A stretch of 34,722 bases of DNA. Origin: Opitutaceae bacterium. Lineage in GTDB: Bacteria > Verrucomicrobiota > Verrucomicrobiia > Opitutales > Opitutaceae. Below, in pieces: positions 7,469 to 16,400 of the stretch. Every line of letters begins with the position of its first letter. Positions within the stretch are counted from its first letter, which is position 1. Position numbers and translations under genes: made by a program. Where the stretch lies: NCBI GenBank assembly GCA_003164715.1, contig PLTZ01000069.1, positions 1-34,722 of the forward strand. Direction: 5' to 3'. The notes under the pieces are model-generated. The model saw only the letters and a program-made list of their open reading frames with translations. It had not been told where the DNA came from and did not search any database.

Positions 7469-8242
7469 CTAGCCCTCAACCAGGAATTTCTCAAACCTCC
7501 CGCGCAGGCCCCTGCTGAGCGGTATCCGGATGCCGTTGCGAAGGAGGATGATGTAGTCGCCCTGGGCATTGGGCTGCAGCTCCTTGACCTGGTCGATCCG
7601 CACAAGGGCCGAGCGGCTGACCCGGGCGAAGTGCTGGGTTCCCAGGCGGCTCTCGATGGACGACAGGGTGTCCCTCGGCATCAGCCGTTCCCCGGCCGTG
7701 GTGTGGATGACGACGTAGTTGTCGGCGGCCTCCACCCATACGACCTCGTCAAACTTGAGGAAGACGTACCGCCCGTCGGCCTTGACGGCCAGGCGCTCGG
7801 GCCTCTGGGTCCCGGGCGCCGCGATCCCCGCCAGCGCGCCCTCGATGCGTGCGCTCAGGTCGCCGGCCCGGCGGGCGTTCACATACTCGGCGGCCCGCTC
7901 GAGCGCGGTCTCGAGGCGCTCGCGGTCGAAGGGCTTCAGGACGTAGTCGACGGCGCGCACGCCGAAGGCGTCCACGGCGAACTTGTCGTGCGCGGTGACA
8001 AACACGACCGCTGGCCGGTTCGCCGGATCGATCCCTCCGACCACCTGGAGCCCGTCGCAGCCGGGCATCTGCATGTCGAGAAACGCGATGTCGGGCTTGT
8101 CCCTGCGGATCGCCTCGATCGCCTCGGTTCCGCTGCCGTACTCGCCAATGATCTCGATCGAGAGGTCCTTGGGCAGCAGCGAGATCAGGCGCGCGCGCGC
8201 CAGGGGTTCGTCGTCGGCGACTATGATGCGTAGCTTGGTCAC
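7469..8242 (-). CDS. LytTR-family response regulator
   Basis: A 257-residue DNA-binding regulator of the LytR/AlgR type. The receiver domain (about 1-120) has the acidic pair Asp10/Asp11, phosphoacceptor Asp56 in FLDMQMPG, Thr83 and Lys103 in VLKPFD. The LytTR domain (about 150-250) includes VKADGRYVFL, VVWVEAADNYVVIHT, RLMPRDTLSSIE, FARVSRSALV and the closing GIRIPLSRG strand. The start is GTG at 8242, overlapping the stop of the kinase gene by 4 bases (GTGA), which marks a co-transcribed pair. The target genes are unknown; the divergent FG-GAP/haloperoxidase cluster across the 9334-9431 gap is the nearest candidate. All activation residues are present. Confidence 0.95.
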   Translation of the reverse strand: MTKLRIIVADDEPLARARLISLLPKDLSIEIIGEYGSGTEAIEAIRRDKPDIAFLDMQMPGCDGLQVVGGIDPANRPAVVFVTAHDKFAVDAFGVRAVDYVLKPFDRERLETALERAAEYVNARRAGDLSARIEGALAGIAAPGTQRPERLAVKADGRYVFLKFDEVVWVEAADNYVVIHTTAGERLMPRDTLSSIESRLGTQHFARVSRSALVRIDQVKELQPNAQGDYIILLRNGIRIPLSRGLRGRFEKFLVEG

Positions 8243-9333
8243 GTCGTGGAAGTGCTAAAGGGGATGGTTATCCGCACACACAGGCCGCCTTCAGGCCGGT
8301 TGACCAGTTCGAATTTTTGCTGCGCGCCGTAGAGCTCGGCGAGGCGGGCGCGGGTATTGGCGACGCCGATCCCCTCCCGGTTCGGACCCTCGGCCGGAAG
8401 CCCCGCCCCGTTGTCGCTCACGGTCAGGACGAGGTTTCCCTCCTGGCGGGCGCCCCGCAGCTCGATCCGGCCTGTCCGAGCGTTGGGCTCTATCCCGTGG
8501 CGCATCGCATTCTCCACCATGGGTTGCAGGATGAGGCTCGGCACCTGGGCGTCGATCACTTCCTCGTCGATGGCGATGGTGACGTCGAGGCGGTTGTGGA
8601 AACGTATCTTCTCGATGTCCAGGTAGCGCTCGAGGAAGGCGATCTCGTCCCGAAGCGTCGTCTGCGGGGCCCCGGTCTGGGACATGGTGATCCGCAGGAG
8701 CTCGCTCAGGCGGACGAGCATGCGGTCGGCCGCGTCGACGTCCGTGTGCATGAGCGAGGCAATCCCGTTGAGCGTGTTGAAGAGGAAATGGGGCTTGAGC
8801 TGGTGGAGGAGCGCCTGCAGGCGCGCCTCCGTGAGGTGCTTCTCGAGCTCGAGGGTCTGCACGGTGCGCTCGTTGTACTTGCCGTAGTAGTCGAGCGCGT
8901 GGCTCACCGAGATGATGACCCCGTAGACCAGCAGGCTGAACGGAAGCGTGCGGACGAGCAGCGGGTGGAAGATCTCGCCATAGGAGGCGGCCTCGCCGCC
9001 GATCCAGCTGTCGGCCTCGCCGATGAGCGTCCTGACGACGATGTAGACCAGCGAGAAGGCAACGGCGGCCCCCAGGTGGAGGCCCGCCGTCATCCAGCGC
9101 GAGCCGCGCTCCGGCGGATAGCGGCGCGCGAACCAGACCACGGGCAGGGAGAGCAGGCCGTAGACATACCAGTCCTCGAGCGAGTCGCTGATCGCCTCAC
9201 CCCACGTGATGGACCGGCCGAGAAAGTTGCTCGACAGGTAGATCTCGCTGGCGATCGCCAAGCCGACGAGCGTCCACAGCGCCACCCATCCGGATCCGCG
9301 AATCAGCGAGGGGGCTAGTGTGCGGGTGCTCAT
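8239..9333 (-). CDS. LytS/YehU-type membrane sensor histidine kinase
   Basis: A 364-residue membrane kinase of the His_kinase (PF06580) type. Four hydrophobic segments cover the first 145 residues (about 15-33, 56-69, 83-101, 127-146), followed by a short coiled coil (ERTVQTLELEKHLTEARLQ). The phosphoacceptor is His182 in LKPHFLFNTLN, the hallmark of this family. The ATPase domain has PMVENAMRHGIEP (N-box), DNGAGLP and IGVANTRARL. There is no periplasmic domain of any size, so the signal is probably sensed within or beside the membrane. It is the first gene of the minus-strand unit and drives the LytTR regulator it overlaps. Start ATG at 9333, with no clear ribosome binding site. Confidence 0.95.
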   Translation of the reverse strand: MSTRTLAPSLIRGSGWVALWTLVGLAIASEIYLSSNFLGRSITWGEAISDSLEDWYVYGLLSLPVVWFARRYPPERGSRWMTAGLHLGAAVAFSLVYIVVRTLIGEADSWIGGEAASYGEIFHPLLVRTLPFSLLVYGVIISVSHALDYYGKYNERTVQTLELEKHLTEARLQALLHQLKPHFLFNTLNGIASLMHTDVDAADRMLVRLSELLRITMSQTGAPQTTLRDEIAFLERYLDIEKIRFHNRLDVTIAIDEEVIDAQVPSLILQPMVENAMRHGIEPNARTGRIELRGARQEGNLVLTVSDNGAGLPAEGPNREGIGVANTRARLAELYGAQQKFELVNRPEGGLCVRITIPFSTSTT

Positions 9334-9380
9334 TTATGGAAAGGTTTTTACTTCGGCGCAGCGTAGGTCAATAGCAGTCC

Positions 9381-9413
9381 GTGCCCGTTATCGCGCATTT
9401 GCGCGGCGGGCAC
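9381..9413. promoter_or_regulatory. Inverted repeat in the divergent kinase/FG-GAP promoter gap
   Basis: GTGCCCG (9381-9387) is complementary to CGGGCAC (9407-9413), and inside it CGCGC (9392-9396) pairs with GCGCG (9401-9405) around ATTT. It sits in the 98-base gap between the outward-facing sensor kinase and FG-GAP genes. It could be a regulator site for both genes or a hairpin in the leader of the plus-strand transcript. Confidence 0.45.
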
Positions 9414-9415
9414 GA

Positions 9416-9425
9416 ATGAATTCAT
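9416..9425. promoter_or_regulatory. 10-bp palindrome ATGAATTCAT
   Basis: A perfect palindrome three bases after the preceding inverted repeat and 6 bases before the FG-GAP start codon. It is AT-rich in a GC-rich setting and could be a regulator half-site pair, but one copy of a 10-mer is weak evidence. Confidence 0.25.
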
Positions 9426-9431
9426 CCCGAC

Positions 9432-11168
9432 ATGCCCGCCCAAGGACACGTTGATCCGAAGGGGAATCCGCCCCGTGGCGCGATCTCGCCGCTTGTCCCG
9501 GTCCTGGTTCCCCTTGCCGTGGCGGCGATCCTGGTCGGGGTGGTCATCTCGTGGCTGTTCCCATTCGCCCCCCAGGGGGGGGCCGCGCCGCCGGTCCGGT
9601 TCGCTGACGTGACCGCCGACGCGGGGATCAACTTTGTGCACGACAGCGGCTCGAGGGAGGATGAGGAGACGCCCACGACGCTCGCGGGGGCGGTCGCGTT
9701 CCTGGACTACGACAACGACGGGCACCCCGACCTTTTCTTTGTCAGCGGGACGACCTGGCCGTGGACCCCCTCGGCCATGGGGGGCCCCCCGACGTGCGCC
9801 CTCTACCACAACAACGGCGACGGCCGGTTCACCGACATGACGCGCGAGGCGGGGCTCGACATCACGATGCTCGGGATGGGGGTCGCCGTCGGTGACTACG
9901 ACGGCGACGGGTATCCGGACATCTTCATCGCGGGGATCGGAGGCAACCGGCTCTTCCACAACCAGGGCAACGGCACCTTTGTCGACGTGACCGACGCGGC
10001 CGGGGTCCGGGGCGACGACCACATCTGGAGCACGGGTGCCGTCTGGATCGACATCTACGGCGACGGCAAGCTTGACCTGGTGGTCTGCAACTACGCCCGG
10101 TGGGCCCGCGAGACGGGGCTCAGGGATGCGTTCATGGCCGAGATTGCCGGCCCCTCGTACACCGCGCCGGCGGGCTTCGTGAGCGCCTTCCCCACGGTGT
10201 ACCGGAACCTCGGCAACGGGAGGTTTGTGGATGTCTCCGCGAGGACCGGTCTCAACCTCATCGACCGCCAGACGGGCTATCCGCGCGCTCATCCCCTGGC
10301 GGTCGCGGCGGTCGACGCAAACGGCGACGGCCGACTCGACCTGCTCTTCACGTACCAGTCGGGCGGGGACATCCTGTTCATCAACCAGGGTGACGGGACC
10401 TTCCGGCAGTGGAACCCGCCCGCGGAGGAGCGGCGCGAGGGCGCCTCGGCCGGGCTCGTCGGCGCGGGCGCCCTTTCCTTTTCGCGCCAGGGCCAGCCGG
10501 TCGACCGTTTCGGCATCCTGCGCGCGGCGGGCCTCGCGATGGCGACCAACGCGCACGAGGGGGAATCCTCCTGCAGGCTGCGCGACAAGCTGGGCGTCGC
10601 GCTCATGGACTACGACCTCGACGGCCGCATCGACATCGTCTCCGGAAATGGGCTCGCCGAGCCCGGCCTCGCCCATTTTGAGCACGGCCGCGTATTCCGG
10701 TCTGAGCCCTCGCTATTGTGGAACAGCGGGCACGGCTGGATCGAGGCCCCGTCGCCGAGGCGCGAATCGGCGCTCGGCAGGCCGCTCGTGGCCCGCGGCG
10801 TGGCCGTCGCGGACCTGACCGGCACCGGAAACCTCGACATCGTGATCGCGCAGAACGGGGGGCCGCCGCGCCTCTTGCGCAACGAGCAGCGGACGCACAA
10901 CTCGTGGCTCAGGGTCGACCTGGTCGGCACCCACTGCCAGCGCGACGCCGGCGGCGCGAGGGTCGAGGTGCACACGCCCCGGGGCGTGCTCGTGCAGACC
11001 ATGGAGCCGGCCATGGGCTACATGGCCCAGTCCGAGAAGACGCTCACGTTCGGCCTGGGAGGCGACGACCGCGTCAGGAAGATCGTCGTACGGTGGCCGA
11101 GCGGCGTGCGCCAGGAGGTGCAGCCGCCGGGCATCAACCGGCGCATCGTGATCACCGAGCCGAAATGA
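9432..11168 (+). CDS. FG-GAP/VCBS repeat protein with UnbV (ASPIC) domain, CRTAC1 type
   Basis: A 578-residue protein anchored or exported by a single hydrophobic segment (about 20-45, PLVPVLVPLAVAAILVGVV). The body is a predicted calcium-binding beta-propeller with at least five FG-GAP/EF-like blades: FLDYDNDGHPDLFF, VGDYDGDGYPDIFI, AVDANGDGRLDLLF, LMDYDLDGRIDIV and VADLTGTGNLDIVI. The last 85 or so residues (WLRVDLVGTHCQRDAGGARV ... KIVVRWPSGVRQEV) form the ASPIC/UnbV domain that characteristically closes CRTAC1-family proteins. The biochemical role of these proteins is unsettled; they are envelope or extracellular and often sit with secreted enzymes. It is the first gene of the plus-strand cluster that continues with the haloperoxidase. 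Confidence 0.9.
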   Translation: MPAQGHVDPKGNPPRGAISPLVPVLVPLAVAAILVGVVISWLFPFAPQGGAAPPVRFADVTADAGINFVHDSGSREDEETPTTLAGAVAFLDYDNDGHPDLFFVSGTTWPWTPSAMGGPPTCALYHNNGDGRFTDMTREAGLDITMLGMGVAVGDYDGDGYPDIFIAGIGGNRLFHNQGNGTFVDVTDAAGVRGDDHIWSTGAVWIDIYGDGKLDLVVCNYARWARETGLRDAFMAEIAGPSYTAPAGFVSAFPTVYRNLGNGRFVDVSARTGLNLIDRQTGYPRAHPLAVAAVDANGDGRLDLLFTYQSGGDILFINQGDGTFRQWNPPAEERREGASAGLVGAGALSFSRQGQPVDRFGILRAAGLAMATNAHEGESSCRLRDKLGVALMDYDLDGRIDIVSGNGLAEPGLAHFEHGRVFRSEPSLLWNSGHGWIEAPSPRRESALGRPLVARGVAVADLTGTGNLDIVIAQNGGPPRLLRNEQRTHNSWLRVDLVGTHCQRDAGGARVEVHTPRGVLVQTMEPAMGYMAQSEKTLTFGLGGDDRVRKIVVRWPSGVRQEVQPPGINRRIVITEPK

Positions 11169-11340
11169 CCAGTGGGGGCGACGGGTCGTCCCGCGGCCGG
11201 GGCAATCCGCCCCATTCGGGCCCCGATTGGCCACAAATGCCTTCCAAGTAGAGGAGTTAATAGGCCAATTCAGATGTGCCCTTGAGCGCCCCGCGCCTGC
11301 CGAACCAAAACCCGAGTTTGCCCATCTGATACGTATATAT

Positions 11341-12597
11341 ATGACAACCAATCGATTCCGAATATTTGTTACCCTGTCCTGCCTTGCGATAGTCGCGCGC
11401 CTTGATGCGGGCAACAGCGTTCTTGATTGGAACCAGGAGGCAATAAATGCGACCCGGCTGGCCCGCAATCCGCCGCCCTCCGCCGCGCTCTATTTTGCGA
11501 CCTATCACGTCGCCATCTTTGACGCCGTCAACGGCATCACACGCACGCACCAGGGATGGCTGGTCAACGACCCGGCCCCCGCTGGGGCCAACATGGACGC
11601 CGCGGTGGCGGGTGCCGCCCTCACAATCCTGAACGAGCTCTGGACCTGGACGAATCCCCGGACGGTGCAGATCACCTACGACAAGGCGCTCGCGTCCATC
11701 CCCGATGGACAGGGCAAGACGGACGGGATAGCGTGGGGAAAGAAGGTGGCCGAGGCGGTCCTGGCAAAACGGGCGGACAGCGGCTACAACAAGCCGATTC
11801 CCGGCAAGTACTCGAGCACCGAGCCGGGCAAATGGAGGGAGACGCCGCCCACGTTCCGTCCGCCGCTCCTGCCCTTCTGGGGAAAGGTCACGCCTTTCGT
11901 GATGACGTCGCAATCTCAGTTCCGGGCGCCGCCGCCGCTTCCGATCACCTCGAAGGAATACGCGGACGAACTGGCCTACACCAACAAGGTCGGGCCCCGC
12001 GACGGCGCCGAGCGCACCGAGTATGAGACGCTGTCCACCCCCTTTTGGTCGGACGACCTGGGCACGTCGACTCCTCCCGGGCACTGGAACATGGTCGCGC
12101 AGGACATCGCCCGCCGCAGGAATCTCTCGGTGCCCGACGCCGCGCGGCTGTTCGCGCTGCTCAACTTGGCCGAGGCCGATGCCGGGATCGCTTGCTGGGA
12201 GACCAAGTACTACTACAGCACATGGCGCCCGGAGACGGCCATCCGCGAAATGGACGGGAAGCTCAATCCGAACGCCGTCCAGAACGCCGACTTCATCCCA
12301 AACATGCAGTCGCCCTCGTTCCCCGCGTACACCTCAGGGCACAGCACGTTCTCGGCCGCGGCCTGCGAGATCCTGAGGCTTTACTTTGGCACGGACGACG
12401 TCGAGTTCTCCATAGGGTCCGACGGCCTTCCCGGCGTGATCCACACGTTCAAGACGTTCTCCGACGCGCGCCGCGAGGTCGGCATGAGCCGGGTCTGGGG
12501 CGGCATCCACACCATGTCAGACAACCTCGAGGGCCAGAAGGCGGGCGTCAATGTCGCCGACTGGGTGTTCGACCACGCCCTGCTGCCGCTTAAGTAA
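11341..12597 (+). CDS. Vanadium-haloperoxidase-type PAP2 enzyme, secreted
   Basis: A 418-residue enzyme of the vanadium-dependent haloperoxidase / acid phosphatase (PAP2) superfamily. It would oxidise halides with hydrogen peroxide, or act as a phosphatase if vanadate is not bound. The full vanadate/phosphate pocket is visible: Lys289 and Arg296 (KYYYSTWRP), Ser332-Gly333-His334 (TSGHSTFSAAA), Arg384 and His390 (SRVWGGIH). The Lys-to-Arg distance (7) and Arg-to-His distance (6) match those in fungal vanadium chloroperoxidase. Residues 1-24 look like a signal peptide, so it acts outside the cytoplasm. ATG at 11341 directly follows TATATAT and lacks a ribosome binding site; a TTG at 11227 in frame would add 38 unlikely residues. 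It sits between the FG-GAP gene and a duplicated membrane protein. Halide choice cannot be read from sequence. Confidence 0.88.
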   Translation: MTTNRFRIFVTLSCLAIVARLDAGNSVLDWNQEAINATRLARNPPPSAALYFATYHVAIFDAVNGITRTHQGWLVNDPAPAGANMDAAVAGAALTILNELWTWTNPRTVQITYDKALASIPDGQGKTDGIAWGKKVAEAVLAKRADSGYNKPIPGKYSSTEPGKWRETPPTFRPPLLPFWGKVTPFVMTSQSQFRAPPPLPITSKEYADELAYTNKVGPRDGAERTEYETLSTPFWSDDLGTSTPPGHWNMVAQDIARRRNLSVPDAARLFALLNLAEADAGIACWETKYYYSTWRPETAIREMDGKLNPNAVQNADFIPNMQSPSFPAYTSGHSTFSAAACEILRLYFGTDDVEFSIGSDGLPGVIHTFKTFSDARREVGMSRVWGGIHTMSDNLEGQKAGVNVADWVFDHALLPLK

Positions 12598-12627
12598 GCG
12601 GGCCGGCTCACCGCAATCACGGGCTCA

Positions 12628-13449
12628 ATGGACTTCGTGCGAGCAGGCCAGACTCCGGAGGAGGCGAGGAGCGCACTCGTGCAGTGGGTCCTGCGCATCG
12701 GCGTTGCGGGCTGCTTTGTCGGGCACGGGGCGTTCGGGATCATCACGAAGGCCGCATGGGTGCCGTATTTCGCGGTCGCCCACGTGAGCGAGCCGTGGGT
12801 CTGGCGGCTCATGCCGTGGGTCGGCGCGATGGACATCGCGGTGGGAGCCCTAGCCCTGGCCTTCCCGAGGCGGGCCGTCTTCATCTGGGCGGCGATATGG
12901 GGGGTCTGGACCGCGCTGCTGCGCCCGCTTTCCGGCGAGCCCTGCTGGGAGTTCTGGGAGCGCGCGGGCAACTACGGCGTGCCCCTCGCCATCCTCACGG
13001 CCGTCGGCTGGCGAGGCCCGCTTTTCGGCCGCCTGGCGCCGCGTTGGCCGGCGTTCGACGCCTCCACGCGGTCGCGACTGGGCTGGGCCCTGCGCCTCGT
13101 GACATTTGCCCTGCTCGCCGGTCACGCGGGCTGCACGCTTACGGAGGCCCGGGCGTCGTTCACCCACAACTTCACGGCGGTGTTCCCGCACGGGCCCGCG
13201 TTCGCGGTTCCCGCGGTCGGGGCGTTCGAACTCGCCCTTGCGGGCGGGGTGCTCCTTAGCCCTTCCTTGGCGCTGCTAATCGGCGTTTGCGCGTGGAAGG
13301 TCGCGACGGAGACCCTCTTCGTGTTTGCGGGCTCCCCGGTCTGGGAGGTAGTGGAGCGCTTCGGAAGCTACACGGCGCCGCTTGCGCTGGCCCTTCTGGT
13401 CGCGACCCGCCAGCCTGCCAGAGCGGTCGGCGTCGCGCTCGCCCACTGA
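12628..13449 (+). CDS. Internally duplicated DoxX-like membrane protein
   Basis: A 273-residue integral membrane protein made of two similar halves. Residues 22-38 (LRIGVAGCFVGHGAFGI) align with 155-171 (LRLVTFALLAGHAGCTL), VGAMDIAVGAL (65-75) with VGAFELALAGG (197-207), and CWEFWERAGNYGVPLA (106-121) with VWEVVERFGSYTAPLA (238-253), all at an offset of 132-133 residues. Each half has about four hydrophobic helices and a conserved GH pair near the first one, a layout like DoxX/MauE-type four-helix redox or electron-carrier-associated membrane proteins. The family call is tentative. It begins 30 bases after the haloperoxidase gene and ends 15 bases before the next FG-GAP gene, so it is almost certainly in the same operon. 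Confidence 0.7.
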   Translation: MDFVRAGQTPEEARSALVQWVLRIGVAGCFVGHGAFGIITKAAWVPYFAVAHVSEPWVWRLMPWVGAMDIAVGALALAFPRRAVFIWAAIWGVWTALLRPLSGEPCWEFWERAGNYGVPLAILTAVGWRGPLFGRLAPRWPAFDASTRSRLGWALRLVTFALLAGHAGCTLTEARASFTHNFTAVFPHGPAFAVPAVGAFELALAGGVLLSPSLALLIGVCAWKVATETLFVFAGSPVWEVVERFGSYTAPLALALLVATRQPARAVGVALAH

Positions 13450-13464
13450 CCCGCCTTTTAGCCC

Positions 13465-16400
13465 ATGACCAAATCCCTATTCGCCGTAGCCCTTGCGGGC
13501 GCGATTGCCCTCTGCGCCAGCGGGGCGGATTACACCGTAAGTCCCCTTGCACCGCGGAAGCCCGGGCCTCCCGGCTCGAAGCTCTTCGAGATCCTGCCTC
13601 CCGAGCAGACGGGGGTGACGGTGAGCAACGTGTACAGCGACCCTCGCATGTGGGGGGACCGTTTCCGCGAGCTGACGCTCGGCGCCGTCGAGACCGGCCT
13701 GGCGGTGGCGGATTTCGACCGGAGCGGCATGCTGGACATCTTCGTCGTGTCGCGCAACGGCCCGTGTGCGCTGTACCGGCAGACGGCGCCGTTCAAGTTC
13801 GTCAACGTGGCGGCCGCGGCGGGCGTCGACTGCACGCAGTACGGCCAGGGCAGCGTGACGAGCGCGACGGTGGTCGACATCAACCAGGACGGCTGGCCCG
13901 ACCTCTACGTCTGCCGCTTTGACGCCCCGAACCTCCTCTTCGTGAACAACGGCGACGGTACGTTCACTGAGAGGGCGAAGGAGTACGGCCTGGACATCAA
14001 GGACTCGTGCGTGGAGGCGACCTTCGCGGACTACGACGGCGACGGGTACCTCGACTGCTTCATCCTCACGAACGTCCTCGACTTTTCCAAGAGCCCCCAG
14101 GGGCGCAGGAATTACCTGATGCACAACAACGGCAACGGCACGTTCACTGACGTGTCCAAGAAGGCTGGCATCTGGGGGCTCTCGCAGGGCCACACGGCGC
14201 TCTGGTTCGACGCGAACCAGGACGGCTGGCCCGACCTCTACATCGCCAACGACTTTGAGACCCCGGACCGTTTCTACCTGAACAACGGTGACGGGACCTT
14301 CACCGACGTTGTGGACGAGCGGCTTCCGCACGTCACCTACTTCTCGATGGCCGGGGATTCCGGCGACCTGAACAACGACGGCCTGATCGACTTCATTGTG
14401 TCCGACATGCGTGACCACACCCATGCCGGCTACATGACCGGCCTCGAGGAGATGGGCCGGGGCCTTTGGGAGATGGAGCGCGTGCCGGAGCTCATCCCTC
14501 AGTACATGTGGAACGCCGTGTACCTCAACACGGGCACCGACCGCTACCAGGAAATCGCCCACCTGATCGGTGTCGACGCCACCGGCTGGACCTGGGCCAC
14601 CCGGATGGCGGACCTGACCTGCTCGGGGCGAGAGGACCTCTTCTTCGTTGGCGGGATGATCCGCGACTTCACGAATCCGGACCTTGTGGACAAGCAGAAC
14701 GTCGCGCCGAATCTGAACGCCCGCGGTGCCGTCTGGAAGAACTCCCCGGTGCGAAAGGAGCACACGCTGGCCTACCGCAACCTGGGAGACCTCAAGTTCG
14801 AGAACGTGAGCGAGAAGTGGGGCCTCGACCAGTTGGGCGTCGCGTTTGGATGCGCCCTGGTGGACCTGGACGGCGACGGCGACCTCGACATCGTGTACAA
14901 CAATTTTGACGGGCCGCCGACGGTCATCCGCAACAACTCGATGGAGGGCCACCGGGTCATGATCAAGCTGGCGGGGAGGGCCCCGAACCTGGATGCCATC
15001 GGGGCGGAGCTCCGGATCGAGACGGCCTCGGGCGTGCAGGTGCGCCAGATCTACACCGAGCGCGGCGTCGTCACGAGCGAACCCGCCACGGTGCATTTCG
15101 GCCTCGGAAGCGACACGTCCATTTCCAAGCTGACGATACACTGGCCGAACGGCCAGGTGCAGGTCCTGGAGGACCTGCCCGTGGACAAGCTGCTGACCAT
15201 AAAGCAGCCCGCCCTTGCTCCGGGCGAGGTCGCACACCGGTCCCCGGCGAGGCTGACCCATCCGGCCGACCCGGCGGCGCTGTTCGCCGAGAGCGCCCAC
15301 GCCCGGGGCGTGGACTTCACGGACGGGTCCCAGCCCGTCGACGAATTCAGCCGCCAGCGGCTCCTCCCGCGCCGCCAGGGCATGAACGGCCCGGCGATCG
15401 CGGTCGCCGACGTGAACGGGGACGGCATTGCCGACATGTTCGTCAGCGGCACCGCCGGGCAGACCGGCGTCCTGTACCTCGGCCAGCCGGACGGCACCTT
15501 CAAGCCGTCGCCCGACCAGCCCTGGGCCTCCGCGAAGGACACCGATGACGTCGGGGCCGTCTTCTTCGACGCAACCGGCAGCGGCCATTCGGATCTCTTC
15601 ATTGCGAGCGGTGGAGTCCGCCATGACCGCGGAGACCCGGCCCTCAACGACCGCCTCTACCTGAACGACGGGCACGGTCATTTCACGCTCGCTCCCGCGG
15701 GCATGCTGCCGGACGACGGAGAATCCACGTGCGTCGCCGCCGCGGCCGACTTTGAGGGCACGGGCAGGGTCGGACTCTTCGTCGGCGGCAGGGTGGTCCC
15801 CGGCCGCTGGCCGGCGGCGCCGCGAAGCTTCCTTTACCGGAACTTAGGCGGAAGGTTTGTCGACGTGACCGACGAGCTCGCCCCGGTGCTCAAGAACATC
15901 GGGATGGTCACGGGCGCCGTCTGGGCCGACATCGACCATGACGGCAGGCCCGATCTCGTGCTGGCGACCGAATGGGGCCCGGTCGTGTATTTCCACAACA
16001 CCGGGCACGGCTTCGAGAACTGGACGCAGAAGGCCGGCCTGGCAAAGCGCACGGGGTGGTGGAGCGCGATTGCGGTCGCCGACCTGAAGGGCGACGGGCG
16101 CCTCGATCTGATCGTGGGCAACGTCGGCCTGAACACGAAGTATCACGCGAGCCGGGACTGGCCGACGGTGCTGTATGCCGGCGACCTCGACGGAAGCGGC
16201 CGCGAGCAGCTGATCGAGGCGCAGTACGAGGACGGGAAGCTCTATCCGGTGCGCGGCCGCAGCAAGCTGTCCTATTCCTTCCCCTGGATCCCCAAGAAGT
16301 TCCCGACGTTCGAATCCTACGCCCATGCCACCGTTGACGAGATCTTCTCGGCAGACCGCCTGGCCAAGGCGCGGCGCTACGAGGCCAACGAGCTGGCGAG

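Noticed and set aside
11199-11213. Hairpin GGGGC-AATCC-GCCCC between the first FG-GAP gene and the haloperoxidase gene as a terminator.
   Set aside because: Short stem and no T-run; the genes probably remain one cluster, so I did not list it as a terminator.
11227-11340. Longer haloperoxidase start at TTG 11227.
   Set aside because: It adds 38 residues unlike a signal peptide, whereas ATG 11341 gives a proper export signal immediately.
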